A stretch of DNA of 64,000 nt from Actinocatenispora rupis (GCF_016861975.1 NZ_BOMB01000029.1:1-64000), one strand, 5' to 3'; counted from the stretch's first letter, positions 1-7,549 are shown. Notes: generated by a model from the sequence alone, not told the origin. Made by a program: numbers and translations.

Positions 1-1
1 G

Positions 2-238
2 TCAGGCGGCGGGCAGGTCGAGTTCAGGGCGGCCGGCCGGCGCGGACCGCTTGGTGCGGCGGGTGCCGGTCTGGACCGCGACCGACAGTCGGAGGTAGAC
101 GCGAACGTGCCCGGCCAGCTCGGTGGGGTGGAGATCGCCGATCTGCAGCCAGGTACCGAGCGGGGCGAGCGCGTCGCGGATGGCGGCCAGGTCGGCTTTC
201 GTTCCGTGGAGCCAGATTTCGGTGCCGAGCGTCGCCAC
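2..238 (-). CDS. Hypothetical protein of element A (78 aa)
   Basis: I do not recognise this protein. I chose the GTG start at 238 because it lies two bases after the stop of the upstream gene (241-567), with a GGGGCGG stretch ahead of it. A longer reading frame in phase would overlap that gene heavily. The N-terminal half looks folded (GTEIWLHGTKADLAAIRDAL, then a LGTWLQIGDL segment) and could form a small alpha/beta domain. The C-terminus is basic and proline-rich. It is the last gene of the leftward transfer operon visible here, and the operon may continue past the window edge. Confidence 0.55.
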   Translation of the reverse strand: MATLGTEIWLHGTKADLAAIRDALAPLGTWLQIGDLHPTELAGHVRVYLRLSVAVQTGTRRTKRSAPAGRPELDLPAA

Positions 239-240
239 GG

Positions 241-567
241 CTACCGCCCCGTAACGGCGTCCGGCCGCAGACGCGTTTGGCGGGTGCCGCAGTACCGGCA
301 CCACCGGTTCTGATGGCCTGGCGCGTCCCAGCGGCGGGCCCATCCGGTCCACTGGTGTGCGCTGATGCGGCACACCTCGGCCCGGACGCAGTCCGGGCAC
401 CGCGCGGTTCGTCCGTCGCGGGTGAACTGCCAGCCTTCGCGTTCGCCGGAGTCGATGGCGGCCTCGACGGTCGGGAAGTGGCTCCCCTCGTCGTCCTCAC
501 CGATGTAGGCGAGGCAGTCGGGGGTATCGCAGGACACGACCAGACAGGTGTGGGTGCTGATGCTCAT
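241..567 (-). CDS. Small zinc-ribbon protein (108 aa)
   Basis: Cysteine pairs suggest two small metal sites: a C-x4-C pair near residues 14-19, CPDC near 57-60, and CRYCG in the C-terminal part (WCRYCGTRQ). A GAGGAGAAC Shine-Dalgarno sequence lies just before the ATG. Small cysteine-rich proteins of this kind are common cargo in actinomycete conjugative elements and their role is unknown. DNA or RNA binding is only an inference. Confidence 0.7.
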   Translation of the reverse strand: MSISTHTCLVVSCDTPDCLAYIGEDDEGSHFPTVEAAIDSGEREGWQFTRDGRTARCPDCVRAEVCRISAHQWTGWARRWDAPGHQNRWCRYCGTRQTRLRPDAVTGR

Positions 568-576
568 CGGTTCTCC

Positions 577-693
577 TCACGAGGTGTCGGTGTGGTGGGT
601 GATCAGGCGGCCGATGTGTTCGGCGACGGCGGGTACGTGTTCATCGGACGCGCGGGGCCGGCCGCGCCGGCGCGGGACGGGCGGGCCGGCCAC
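577..693 (-). CDS. Possible short ORF between coupled genes (38 aa)
   Basis: A reading frame ends in a TGA ten bases before the next gene start, the spacing typical of coupled genes in this operon. Its C-terminus (VAEHIGRLITHHTDTS) looks more protein-like than the frame upstream. The only plausible start is a GTG at 693 that overlaps the preceding gene, and it has no clear ribosome site. A 13-codon ORF from an ATG at 644 also exists in another frame. This is a weak call. Confidence 0.3.
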   Translation of the reverse strand: MAGPPVPRRRGRPRASDEHVPAVAEHIGRLITHHTDTS

Positions 694-1003
694 CGAACGG
701 TCGGCCGCCGCGGATGGGCACTCGCCCGCGCACGGTGGCGCCGGCGGGTCGGCGGGTGGCGCCGTGGGCGGTGTCGACGCGGCGCCCGACCGGCGGGGCG
801 CTGTACCCGTGCGGCACGTACCACCACGCCACGCCGGCGCCGTACCGGTCGCATCGGCGGTCGTCGACGCGCCGGTGGGTGTGCCGGTCGATGCAGACCC
901 GGGCGTAGTCGTCACCGGCGTTGCAGGCGACGACGCCGGCCAGGACGGAGGCGCCGAGTACGGCGGCGAGCAGGGTTCGGATGGTCACGGCGGCCTCCGT
1001 CAT
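641..1003 (-). CDS. Probable small lipoprotein or secreted protein (120 aa)
   Basis: The N-terminus has a hydrophobic segment (residues ~7-26) ending in LAGVVAC, which fits a lipobox, so the protein is probably anchored outside the membrane. A C-x-D-x-hydrophilic-x-RVDDRRCD stretch follows, as in many small actinobacterial envelope proteins of unknown function. The tail is basic and proline/arginine-rich. The ATG at 1003 overlaps the TGA of the upstream gene (ATGA), so translation is coupled. Confidence 0.6.
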   Translation of the reverse strand: MTEAAVTIRTLLAAVLGASVLAGVVACNAGDDYARVCIDRHTHRRVDDRRCDRYGAGVAWWYVPHGYSAPPVGRRVDTAHGATRRPAGATVRGRVPIRGGRPFGGRPARPAPARPAPRVR

Positions 1004-1281
1004 CGGTTGGCGTCGGCGCGGAGTCGGCGGAAGTGGTTGATGACGCGGCGGCCGGTACGCAGCCGGGCGCCGGTGCCCTTGCAGCGGCGGCAGCGCCGCC
1101 AGGCGCGGCCGGACGGGGCGTGGAAGCGGCCGAGTCCCTTGCACTTGCGGCAGTTGGCGAACGGCCAGACCGCGCAGGAGGCGAGGTAGCCGCCGACGAT
1201 CAGGGCGACGACGGCGGCGATGCACAGCCAGGCCAGCGCGGAGGACGCCGCGCTGCCTGCGGTAGCGGCGAGGTGGGTCAT
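1000..1281 (-). CDS. Membrane protein with DnaJ-type zinc motif (93 aa)
   Basis: One transmembrane segment lies at about residues 14-42. After it come two C-x-x-C-x-G units (CRKCKG near residue 44 and CRRCKG near residue 64), which resemble half of a DnaJ-type zinc finger. The predicted topology puts the zinc part on the cytoplasmic side. The gene sits just downstream of the translocase gene and overlaps the next gene by four bases. A role in mating-pair or spread functions is an inference from position. Confidence 0.65.
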   Translation of the reverse strand: MTHLAATAGSAASSALAWLCIAAVVALIVGGYLASCAVWPFANCRKCKGLGRFHAPSGRAWRRCRRCKGTGARLRTGRRVINHFRRLRADANR

Positions 1282-1326
1282 GAGCGGCCTTCCAGGGCGG
1301 TTTTGAGGGCGTGAAGGGTCCGCGCC

Positions 1327-1447
1327 GCTACCCGCTACCGCGGATATAGGCGCTGATCAGGGGCTATGTAGGCGGTAGCGTGGGCCGGTAGCGCAGCCGC
1401 TACCTGTTGCGGCGGCTGCGCTACCGGATTCGGGCCGTCAGCTACCG
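1327..1447 (-). other. Cluster of seven GCTACC repeats, candidate clt transfer locus
   Basis: The hexamer GCTACC or its complement occurs at 1327, 1334, 1374, 1387, 1399, 1420 and 1441, often extended to GCTACCG. All seven lie within 121 bp immediately downstream of the FtsK/TraB-like gene and overlap its last codons. In Streptomyces plasmids TraB binds short direct repeats in the clt locus near its own gene. The match in position and repeat architecture is seen; function is inferred. Confidence 0.5.
1385..1427. repeat. Perfect 16-bp inverted repeat inside the GCTACC cluster
   Basis: Arms 1385-1400 and 1412-1427 are perfect reverse complements around an 11-nt loop and each carries a GCTACC unit. 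There is no T-tract on either side, so a simple intrinsic terminator is not obvious. It could be a terminator for the translocase gene, part of a transfer site, or a strand-specific origin. Confidence 0.6.
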
Positions 1448-3609
1448 GTCTGGCGGCGTTCCGCGGCGGCACCCAGGTGCGCCAGGTACGCGCCGCGCGG
1501 CCTCGCGTCGGCGTCGGGCAGGCTCTTGTCCCGGCCCGGCTTGGACGGCACCTTGAGCTTGCGCAGCTCGGCGGAGACCGCGTCGGCGTTGGTGTTGGCG
1601 TAGTGCTCCGGGATCTGCTCGGCGAGCCGGGCGGCGAGGGTCTGCCAGGACAGGAACGTCTCGCCGGTCAGGTACACGCTGGCCGCGTCGGCGAGCACGT
1701 CGCGCAGGTCGCGGGTTAGGTCCTCACCGGCGGCCTGCCCGGACAGCGTGCCGGCGGCCTGCCGGTGCTTGCGGGCGGCGGTCAGGATCTTCTCCGCGTC
1801 GGCGTGATCGGCCAGGTAGGTGCGGGTGATCGGGGTGTCGTCCGACGCCCCGTACAGGATCCCGACGCCGCGGTACTTCTCCCCGGCCGGCAGCGACGAC
1901 GCGTCGAACCCCTCGGAGTAGGCGTCACCGCCGAGGACCGCGTCGGACACGACCCGGTTGCCGCACTTGAGCGCGAACCGGACCGCGTGGTTGTCCCGGT
2001 ACCGGTTGAAGAGCCGCTGCACGTCACCGGCACCCACACCGGACGGCTTCTGCGACGACGACAGCAGGATCACCCCGGCCGACGGGCCGACCGCCTGGAT
2101 GTAGGCCAGCAGGCTGGCGATCTCCTTGTTGACCTCCTGGTCCTCGGTCTCGAAGTACGCCTGGAACTCCTCCATGACCAGCAGCCACACCCGCAGCTCC
2201 GGGTACTTGCGGGTCAGCTCCCGGGTCAGCTTGCCCTCGGGGCACTCGTCCACCGGCAGCTTGGACAGCAGGTCGTTGACCTGCTGGATGTGCGCCTTGA
2301 CCTCCCGCAACGCCTCCAGCAGGTGGCCGAGCGGGTCGTCGTCGCGGGAGTTCGGGACGGTGCCGAAGATGATCCGGTGCGCGACCAGCCGGAACTTGTC
2401 CCAGTCGGCCGACATCTTCCCGTCGGCGATGATGATCCGCACGTACGGATCCAGCGCCGCGTACAGGGCCAGCAGCCGCGCGGAGAACGTCTTGCCCTTG
2501 CGCGGCTGCGCACCGACCAGCACCGAAATCCACATCATCAGCAGCGACACCTTCCGGCCCCGCTCATCCAGACCGAACGGCGCCGGCTGCCAAATGTCGG
2601 TCGGCTTGCCCGACAGCAGCGGCGTACGGCCGGCCGCCACCGCCAGCGGATCCCGGTCGGCCACGAACAGCTTGTGCCGCCGGTTGCTGGACTCGTCGGC
2701 GGTGAGAAACACCTGGTTGAGCGACACGTCCAACCCCGACGCCAGCGATCCCTTGTTCTTCACCACGTCGGCGAACGTCTTGCCCCACGGCAGATCCACC
2801 ACCACCTCGGAGCCCTGCCCCAGCGGATCACGGGCCATGCCGGGCGGCGGGAACGCCACCTGCGCATCCTTCTTGTCGGGGTTGTGCAGCCCCGCCGCCT
2901 GGTACGCGCGCAGGATCACGTCGTAGTTCAGCTTCCGGTACCGCGGCGTCAGCACCGCCGGCGTGGTGATCGACCGGCCCGCACCGCGCCCGGTCCGGGC
3001 CAGCACCGGCCCGGCAACCGCGGTGGCCAGCATGTTCGCCCACCACGGCGCCGCCATCGCCATGAACGCGCCCGCGGCACCCACGGCCAGCAACTCCCCG
3101 CCGAGCACGACGCCGCGCCAGGCACGGACCCGGCGGGCCTCCCGGTGCAGCTTGTGCCACGTGTCCGGGTCGTTGTTGTCCCCGGCCGCGCGACGCAACG
3201 CCTCGGACTCCGACAGCCACCACCAGCGGCCCTGCTTCGCGGCGATGACGAACACGCCCTTCACCGCGAAAAACGAGCCCACCGCCAGGTACAGCGGGGA
3301 ACGCAGCCCGTGGTATCGGACCTGGTGCCACCAGCGGCCCACCGTGGTCTTGACGTGCGCGCGGAACGCCGCCACCGACCGCAGGGCCGGCGGCAGGATC
3401 GGCATCCGGGTTTCCACACCCAGCGCCGTCGGGGCGGTGAACTCCGGCGCCAGCACCGCCCGCGGCGCCGACTCCGGCTCCGGATCCAGCGCCACCTCGT
3501 ACGACGTGGCCGCCGGTGACACCGGCGCCGCGTCCTCCTTCGGGTCAGTGGTACGGGACAGGTCGGCCAGCGCCGCGTCCCAGTCCCGCTCACGGTCCTC
3601 GCTTGACAT
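1438..3609 (-). CDS. TraB/FtsK-like conjugative DNA translocase (723 aa)
   Basis: This is the element's DNA-transfer motor of the FtsK/SpoIIIE superfamily. Members of the TraB group form hexamers that move double-stranded DNA between mycelial cells. Visible parts are a hydrophilic N-terminus, membrane segments at about residues 107-125 and 167-205, a Walker A-like loop near 365 (GAQPRKGKTF) and a Walker B near 475 (LLVMEEF). The Walker A is divergent (PRKGKT rather than GxxGxGKS), as in many AICE translocases. The start at 3609 is an ATG after a GAGG-type site. The gene is unrelated at first sight to the second FtsK-like gene at 29136. Confidence 0.88.
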   Translation of the reverse strand: MSSEDRERDWDAALADLSRTTDPKEDAAPVSPAATSYEVALDPEPESAPRAVLAPEFTAPTALGVETRMPILPPALRSVAAFRAHVKTTVGRWWHQVRYHGLRSPLYLAVGSFFAVKGVFVIAAKQGRWWWLSESEALRRAAGDNNDPDTWHKLHREARRVRAWRGVVLGGELLAVGAAGAFMAMAAPWWANMLATAVAGPVLARTGRGAGRSITTPAVLTPRYRKLNYDVILRAYQAAGLHNPDKKDAQVAFPPPGMARDPLGQGSEVVVDLPWGKTFADVVKNKGSLASGLDVSLNQVFLTADESSNRRHKLFVADRDPLAVAAGRTPLLSGKPTDIWQPAPFGLDERGRKVSLLMMWISVLVGAQPRKGKTFSARLLALYAALDPYVRIIIADGKMSADWDKFRLVAHRIIFGTVPNSRDDDPLGHLLEALREVKAHIQQVNDLLSKLPVDECPEGKLTRELTRKYPELRVWLLVMEEFQAYFETEDQEVNKEIASLLAYIQAVGPSAGVILLSSSQKPSGVGAGDVQRLFNRYRDNHAVRFALKCGNRVVSDAVLGGDAYSEGFDASSLPAGEKYRGVGILYGASDDTPITRTYLADHADAEKILTAARKHRQAAGTLSGQAAGEDLTRDLRDVLADAASVYLTGETFLSWQTLAARLAEQIPEHYANTNADAVSAELRKLKVPSKPGRDKSLPDADARPRGAYLAHLGAAAERRQTGS

Positions 3610-3652
3610 GATGGGGTGACCTCTTCCTGCCGATGACGTGGGTTGAAGGGGG

Positions 3653-3697
3653 CCGGGACACGGCCGCGGTTTCTCAGGCCATGGGGCCGTGTCCCGG
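3653..3697 (-). repeat. Intercistronic hairpin H1
   Basis: Thirteen-base arms (3653-3665 and 3685-3697) pair perfectly around a 19-nt loop, 44 nt upstream of the translocase start in the sense of transcription. The loop side shares a 19-base string (TTCTCAGGCCATGGGGCCG) with hairpin H2 while the stem bases differ, so the fold rather than the stem sequence is kept. No U-tract follows. Confidence 0.6.
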
Positions 3698-3703
3698 GCG
3701 TAA

Positions 3704-4645
3704 CTACTCGGTGCGGACCAGGTGGGCCAGCGCGGCGCCCATGCCGAGTACGGCGACGGGCAGGCACGCGACGGCGGTGACGATCGGCCACGGGGCGTGC
3801 GTGACGTGGTTGGCGGCCAGCAGGTGGTAGGTGACCTGGCCGAGCGCGCCGGTGACCAGCGACGCGAACGCCGACCACTTCGCGAACCTGCGGGCCCGGG
3901 GCGGGATGTTGCCCGACAGCCACACCCACAGCGCGTACGCGGCGTAGACCTCGACGCCGATCGGCAGCGTGATCGCGGTGTTCAGGGTCGCCTCGTCCCA
4001 GATGCCCGGCAGCGGGTGCACCACCCCGAAGCCGGCCATGCCGCCGAGCGACACCCAGCCGGACCAGATCGCCACCAGCGCCGGCATCGTCAGCGCGATC
4101 ACCGGCCACGTGGAGACCCGCCGCGGCGTGCCGTTGGCCGGCTCCGGGGCCGGGTCGGGGTTCGGCGGCGTGGCCGGCTCCGTACCGGTGTCCACCTCGG
4201 CCGAGGCATCCGGCGCCGCGGTCGGCTCGGCCGGCTCCGGCGGCGTCTCGGGCGCCGGGACAGTGTCGTCCGGCGCCGGCTTCGGGGCGGTGTCGTGGGT
4301 CGGCTCCGAAGCCGGCTGCGACGCCGTGTCCGGCGCGTCGTCGGACACGGCGTTATCCGGCCCGGCCGTGGCCGACTCCCCGTCGCCACTGGCGGCGTCG
4401 GTGTCGTTGGTGTCGGCGGGGACGAGGTGAAGGTCGGGGCGGTGTAGCGCGGCCAGGACCTCCCGGGCCTTCGGCTGACCGATGCGCAGCCGGCGGCACA
4501 GGTCGTTCTGGGACGGGATCGCGCCCTGCTCCTCGGCCAGGGTGCGGGCCTCGGCGAGCAACTCGTCCATCGGGCGCGGGTACGCCGACTTCGGCTTCGG
4601 CCGTCGCATCCGGCGCTTCGGCGGTGCGGTCGCGGTCGTGGTCAT
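3704..4645 (-). CDS. DUF2637-like spread protein with N-terminal HTH (313 aa)
   Basis: The N-terminal ~75 residues resemble a helix-turn-helix region (LAEEQGAIPSQNDLCRRLRI). A ~100-residue acidic, proline- and threonine-rich linker follows, then four hydrophobic segments between about 180 and 310. This layout is that of the DUF2637/SpdB-type proteins found beside tra genes in actinomycete plasmids and AICEs, which are linked to plasmid spreading within mycelium. It lies upstream of the translocase with hairpin H1 between them. Confidence 0.75.
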   Translation of the reverse strand: MTTTATAPPKRRMRRPKPKSAYPRPMDELLAEARTLAEEQGAIPSQNDLCRRLRIGQPKAREVLAALHRPDLHLVPADTNDTDAASGDGESATAGPDNAVSDDAPDTASQPASEPTHDTAPKPAPDDTVPAPETPPEPAEPTAAPDASAEVDTGTEPATPPNPDPAPEPANGTPRRVSTWPVIALTMPALVAIWSGWVSLGGMAGFGVVHPLPGIWDEATLNTAITLPIGVEVYAAYALWVWLSGNIPPRARRFAKWSAFASLVTGALGQVTYHLLAANHVTHAPWPIVTAVACLPVAVLGMGAALAHLVRTE

Positions 4646-4647
4646 GT

Positions 4648-4860
4648 CTACCCTCCAAAGAAGTAGTTGGCGATGCCGTTGAGCGTCGAGCGGAGACCGT
4701 CCACCACGCTGTGCGCCGCGTGGGCGAGTCCGCCGTCGGACCCGGCGATCACCACACCCAGCAGCAGCCCCACGACCACCGCGAGCGCGGCGCGCCAGTT
4801 CTTGTAGGCCAAGGCGACTGCGGTGATCAGCAGTCCGAGTCCGAACAGGGCCAGGCTCAT
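4648..4860 (-). CDS. Small membrane protein (70 aa)
   Basis: Two hydrophobic segments are present, at about residues 1-18 and 25-43, followed by a short soluble tail ending in YFFGG. It lies two bases upstream of the spread-protein gene. Tiny Spd-like membrane proteins occupy this position in related elements, so a role in intramycelial spread is a reasonable guess but has no direct support. Confidence 0.65.
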   Translation of the reverse strand: MSLALFGLGLLITAVALAYKNWRAALAVVVGLLLGVVIAGSDGGLAHAAHSVVDGLRSTLNGIANYFFGG

Positions 4861-4864
4861 GGCG

Positions 4865-5116
4865 CTACCTCCGTTCCTTCACGGGGCGCACACCCAGCAG
4901 CGGCAAGACGTGGACCATGTACCACTCGCCTTCGCACGTGTCGGCGCCGTCGCTGGTGGGAAAGCTGACTTCCTTGCCGATCCAGCCGCACTCGCACGCG
5001 GCGACGTACGACCAGACCTTCTCGGTGGCGCGGCCCCGTACCAGTCGGCCGCCCGCGATCTGCTGGGCGACGTAGCCCTGATGGCCCGGGATCCTCGGCG
5101 CTACCCGCTGGCCCAT
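4865..5116 (-). CDS. Hypothetical protein with CxCGW motif (83 aa)
   Basis: The central motif VAACECGWIGKEV resembles a small zinc-binding or redox pair. The ATG at 5116 shares bases with the TGA of the upstream gene (TGATG), and the same arrangement recurs at the next three junctions, so these genes are translated in series. An in-frame extension upstream would cover the preceding gene and is rejected. Function unknown. Confidence 0.65.
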   Translation of the reverse strand: MGQRVAPRIPGHQGYVAQQIAGGRLVRGRATEKVWSYVAACECGWIGKEVSFPTSDGADTCEGEWYMVHVLPLLGVRPVKERR

Positions 5117-5397
5117 CACGCCACCTGCCCGCCGGTCGTGTCGGTCACGGTGACGGTGCGGGTCACGGCCACCGTGCTGGCACGGTGGCGCCGCAGGCGC
5201 CGCCAGGCGCTCCCTGCGCCGAATGACACCGGGAACCAGACCGAGACGTACTCGCCATCGGTTCGGACCGCGGCGACGCGGGCGGAAAGCGTGTCGCCCC
5301 AACCGATCGGGACCTCAACCAGGTCGCCGGGGCGTACCTGCGTGACCGGGACCGTCTGCCGCTGCTCGGTCGTGTGCGACCACACCGTCACCCGCAT
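5116..5397 (-). CDS. Hypothetical beta-rich small protein (93 aa)
   Basis: The first half alternates hydrophobic and polar residues (VTQVRPGDLVEVPIGW, then VRTDGEYVSVWF), which suggests a small beta-barrel. The tail is basic, then threonine/valine-rich. The ATG at 5397 is in a TGATG junction with the upstream gene, and a GTG three bases earlier is the only alternative. No family recognised. Confidence 0.65.
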   Translation of the reverse strand: MRVTVWSHTTEQRQTVPVTQVRPGDLVEVPIGWGDTLSARVAAVRTDGEYVSVWFPVSFGAGSAWRRLRRHRASTVAVTRTVTVTDTTGGQVA

Positions 5398-5906
5398 CAC
5401 GCCACCTCCAGCACAGTGCTGGCGTGGCGGGAGGCAACGTCACGTGCCAGGCGCATGATCGCGGCCGGCCCGGGGTCGCTGAACTCGCCACGCCACCAGG
5501 TGTCGGGAGTGCCGTCGGGCAGGCCGAACATCCGGTACAGCTCGGCGAACGTGGGCACATTGACCAGCCGGAACTCTCCGCCGAAGTGTCTGCGTTCGGC
5601 CTCGGCTTCCCGCCAGTGCCGGGCACCGTGCACATCCAGCAGCAACCCATCCGGGGTGATCACGGCGGCATGCACCCACGACCACGCGCCGGTCGCATAG
5701 CTCTGTTCTAGGACCCCGAACGGCCAGCCCGTGATCTCGTGCAGCGCGCACGCCAGCAGGTGGCACAGGCCCCAGGAGAACGCCTCCCGCACGTCGTCAT
5801 CGACCACTCCCGGCCGCAGCACCACGCTGCGCAGCCCACGGCGCTGCGTTGGGCGATTCTCGAAGTCCAGACGGACCGCGGCACCAGTAATCAACTCCAC
5901 GCCCAT
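5397..5906 (-). CDS. Putative cysteine hydrolase-like protein (169 aa)
   Basis: The sequence shows a Cys followed by a helix (LCHLLACALHEITGWP, ~residue 50), a His in a W-V-H-A-A-V strand (~80) and an Asp in LLLDVHG (~92). This Cys-His-Asp order resembles papain-like folds such as the NlpC/P60 and transglutaminase groups, and similar small proteins occur in other actinomycete elements. Activity is an inference. Start 5906 is in a TGATG junction. Confidence 0.6.
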   Translation of the reverse strand: MGVELITGAAVRLDFENRPTQRRGLRSVVLRPGVVDDDVREAFSWGLCHLLACALHEITGWPFGVLEQSYATGAWSWVHAAVITPDGLLLDVHGARHWREAEAERRHFGGEFRLVNVPTFAELYRMFGLPDGTPDTWWRGEFSDPGPAAIMRLARDVASRHASTVLEVA

Positions 5907-6232
5907 CACGCCACCTGCCACGTGATACGGGGCAGCGCCCCGTAGACCGCGACGTGCACCCCGTCGATGGCGGGGCGGGGGCAGGGGACCCCGTAGTGCA
6001 CCCCCGAACCGGCCGAGTAGCTGTTGGCCGGCAGGTCGAAGGCGTCGGCCAGGCTGTCGACCGCCGCCACCACCGCGGCGTTGTCGTCGGAGCCGCGGAC
6101 CTGCAAGTCCAGCGACACCACGACCGGCGCTGGCAACGGCGTGTCCGGGTCGGAGGGGCCGGCCAGCTCGATCCGGTCGGCGATCGCCCGAAGTGCCGCG
6201 GCGATCTCGGGCCTGTGGGTGAAGGTGTCCAT
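5906..6232 (-). CDS. Hypothetical protein (108 aa)
   Basis: The predicted fold is alpha/beta: an N-terminal helix (PEIAAALRAIADRIEL), a strand (VVVSLDLQVRG), a helix and another strand (VHVAVYGAL). No known motif is visible. The ATG at 6232 is coupled by TGATG to the DUF6284-like gene upstream. A 23-residue in-frame extension would overlap that gene and lacks a ribosome site. Confidence 0.65.
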   Translation of the reverse strand: MDTFTHRPEIAAALRAIADRIELAGPSDPDTPLPAPVVVSLDLQVRGSDDNAAVVAAVDSLADAFDLPANSYSAGSGVHYGVPCPRPAIDGVHVAVYGALPRITWQVA

Positions 6233-6516
6233 CACGCGACCTGCTTCCTGTCGGACGGGCGGTGCGGGGTGGTGGGCTGCGTGGCGCGGTAGATCCGCCA
6301 CGCGGTGAACAGCGCGCGTTCGGCGGCCCGCAGGCGCCGCCAGGTCAGTTCGGTGGCACCGGCCAGCACGGCGATCTCCGCGTCGACCAGCGCCACCTCC
6401 GCGTCGATGACCGGTTCCTCGGCCTGGAGCGCGGCCATCTCGTCCGCGGTCGGCCCCTCCAGCTCCTCCAGCTTCTCCAGCGACGGACCCTCGTCCGGGT
6501 CGGTGTTGTCGTTCAC
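6232..6516 (-). CDS. DUF6284-like small helical protein (94 aa)
   Basis: The pattern of acidic helices ending in TWRRLRAAER, with the repeated hydrophobic run PVIDAEVALVDAEIAVL, is that of the DUF6284 family often found beside actinomycete integrative elements. Function is unknown. I chose the GTG at 6516, which follows a GTGAGG site. It is the first gene after hairpin H2 and begins a run of five TGATG-coupled genes. Confidence 0.6.
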   Translation of the reverse strand: MNDNTDPDEGPSLEKLEELEGPTADEMAALQAEEPVIDAEVALVDAEIAVLAGATELTWRRLRAAERALFTAWRIYRATQPTTPHRPSDRKQVA

Positions 6517-6566
6517 GTGAACCTCACTTCTGCTCGATCGGTTGGCAGTGCAGGGAAGAAGGGGGG

Positions 6567-6611
6567 CCGGGGCATGGCTGCCGTTCTCAGGCCATGGGGC
6601 CGATGCCCCGG
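6567..6611 (-). repeat. Intercistronic hairpin H2
   Basis: Arms 6567-6575 and 6603-6611 form nine base pairs, and further pairing is possible inside. It lies about 50 nt upstream of the DUF6284-like start, the same relative position as H1 before the translocase gene. It shares a 19-base loop string with H1 but has different stem bases. It sits between that gene and tRNA-like repeat 1. Confidence 0.55.
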
Positions 6612-6641
6612 CGCGTACCGGCGCCGTACAGGGCGCCTCGT

Positions 6642-6681
6642 GCCCGCCTCGGACTCGAACCGAGGTGTCTGCCGGTCGGGC
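6642..6681 (-). repeat. tRNA-like minihelix repeat 1
   Basis: Read on the minus strand it has a 5-bp acceptor-like stem (GCCCG/CGGGC), an 11-nt linker ACCGGCAGACA, and a T-arm with stem CCTCGG/CCGAGG and loop TTCGAGT. The T-stem differs from most copies by paired changes. It lies 11 nt downstream of the stop of the 6693-6887 gene. Confidence 0.75.
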
Positions 6682-6692
6682 GGATGTGGCCG

Positions 6693-6887
6693 TTAGCGCA
6701 GGCGGCGACGCAACTGGGCGACGAGGGTGTCGGCGGCGCCCTGAAGCACGGCGGTCTCGAACGCCTTCGCTTCCTTGGCGTGGCCTTCCCGGCGCATCTG
6801 TGCGATGACCGCGGCGATGCCGTCGATGTCGTGGCGCATCATCGCGGCCCTGATCTGCTCCCACTTGGCCTGCTGGTACGTGTTCAC
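6693..6887 (-). CDS. Small helical hypothetical protein (64 aa)
   Basis: The GTG start at 6887 follows an AAGGAGCG site. The protein looks like two or three amphipathic helices (WEQIRAAMMRHDIDGIAAVIAQM) with a basic end (LRRRLR). No family recognised. tRNA-like repeat 1 follows its stop codon. Confidence 0.6.
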   Translation of the reverse strand: MNTYQQAKWEQIRAAMMRHDIDGIAAVIAQMRREGHAKEAKAFETAVLQGAADTLVAQLRRRLR

Positions 6888-6916
6888 GCGGAGCGCTCCT
6901 TGGTCTCTGAGGTGTG

Positions 6917-7159
6917 TCAGGCGATGCCGAGTGCGGCGGTGCCCAGTCCGGTGCGCAGGTAGACGCCGCGGCGGCGGTTGCGTTCGGCGCGGATGCCGGC
7001 GTGGAGCTGTTCGAGGCCGTGCCCGGACTTCACGGCGTTGCCGACGATGTCGGCCAGGTCGAGCAGGTCCCGGTCGGTGAGGATCCCGATCCGGCTGCGG
7101 ACGGTGGTGTCCAGCCGGGCCGACGCCGCGGGCCGGCCCGCGGTGGTGTTCCGCTGCAT
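6917..7159 (-). CDS. Small hypothetical protein (80 aa)
   Basis: The ATG at 7159 follows a GGAGG site. A longer in-frame reading would run through tRNA-like repeat 2 and is rejected. A central helical stretch (LTDRDLLDLADIVGNAVKSG) is followed by a basic segment (RAERNRRR) and a hydrophobic C-terminus. Function unknown. Confidence 0.6.
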   Translation of the reverse strand: MQRNTTAGRPAASARLDTTVRSRIGILTDRDLLDLADIVGNAVKSGHGLEQLHAGIRAERNRRRGVYLRTGLGTAALGIA

Positions 7160-7210
7160 GTGTGCCTCCGTACGGTCGTGGCGCCAGCCCTGCTGTGCCG
7201 GTGCCGTCGT

Positions 7211-7250
7211 GCCCGCCCACGGCTCGAACGTGGGTGCCTGCCGGCCGGGC
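7211..7250 (-). repeat. tRNA-like minihelix repeat 2
   Basis: Acceptor-like stem GCCCG/CGGGC, linker GCCGGCAGGCA, T-stem CCCACG/CGTGGG, loop TTCGAGC. It lies nine nucleotides after the stop of the 7260-7463 gene and upstream of the 6917-7159 gene. Confidence 0.75.
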
Positions 7251-7259
7251 AGTGGCTGG

Positions 7260-7463
7260 TCAGCGACCGCGTTCACGTCGCTTGACGGCCTTCAACGCCT
7301 CTTCCGCGCGGCACACGGCGTCGTTGAGGTCGTTGAACTCCGGGGTCTCGTGGCGGATCCCGGCCTTCTTGTCGCGCTTGCCCTTGTCCTCCAGCGCCTT
7401 GTACGCGGCGTCGAGACGGGCCTCGGCGGCCTTGCGCTCCGGGCTCTTGTTGAACAGGCCCAC
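7260..7463 (-). CDS. Small MGLFxK-type hypothetical protein (67 aa)
   Basis: The GTG start at 7463 follows GGAGG. The N-terminus MGLFNKSP resembles MGLFDKAD of the protein at 7969-8124, and both continue as lysine/alanine-rich helices, so they are probably paralogues within this element. A long charged helix or coiled coil fills most of the protein. Confidence 0.65.
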   Translation of the reverse strand: MGLFNKSPERKAAEARLDAAYKALEDKGKRDKKAGIRHETPEFNDLNDAVCRAEEALKAVKRRERGR

Positions 7464-7508
7464 GGTGTTCCTCCGTCGGTCGGTGGCGCCGCGTCTCGGC
7501 GCCGTCGT

Positions 7509-7549
7509 GCCCTTCCCGGGCTCGAACCGGGGGTGCCTGCCAGTTGGGC
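7509..7549 (-). repeat. tRNA-like minihelix repeat 3
   Basis: The outer stem here is GCCC/GGGC with an A-A mismatch at the inner pair. The linker is shared with repeats 4 and 6 (ACTGGCAGGCA), the T-stem is CCCGG/CCGGG and the loop TTCGAGC. It is the most divergent outer stem besides repeat 5. Confidence 0.7.

Noticed and set aside
603-644. 13-codon reading frame after the lipoprotein gene
   Set aside because: It overlaps the stop as ATGA but is too short to support and conflicts with another frame that ends closer to the next gene.
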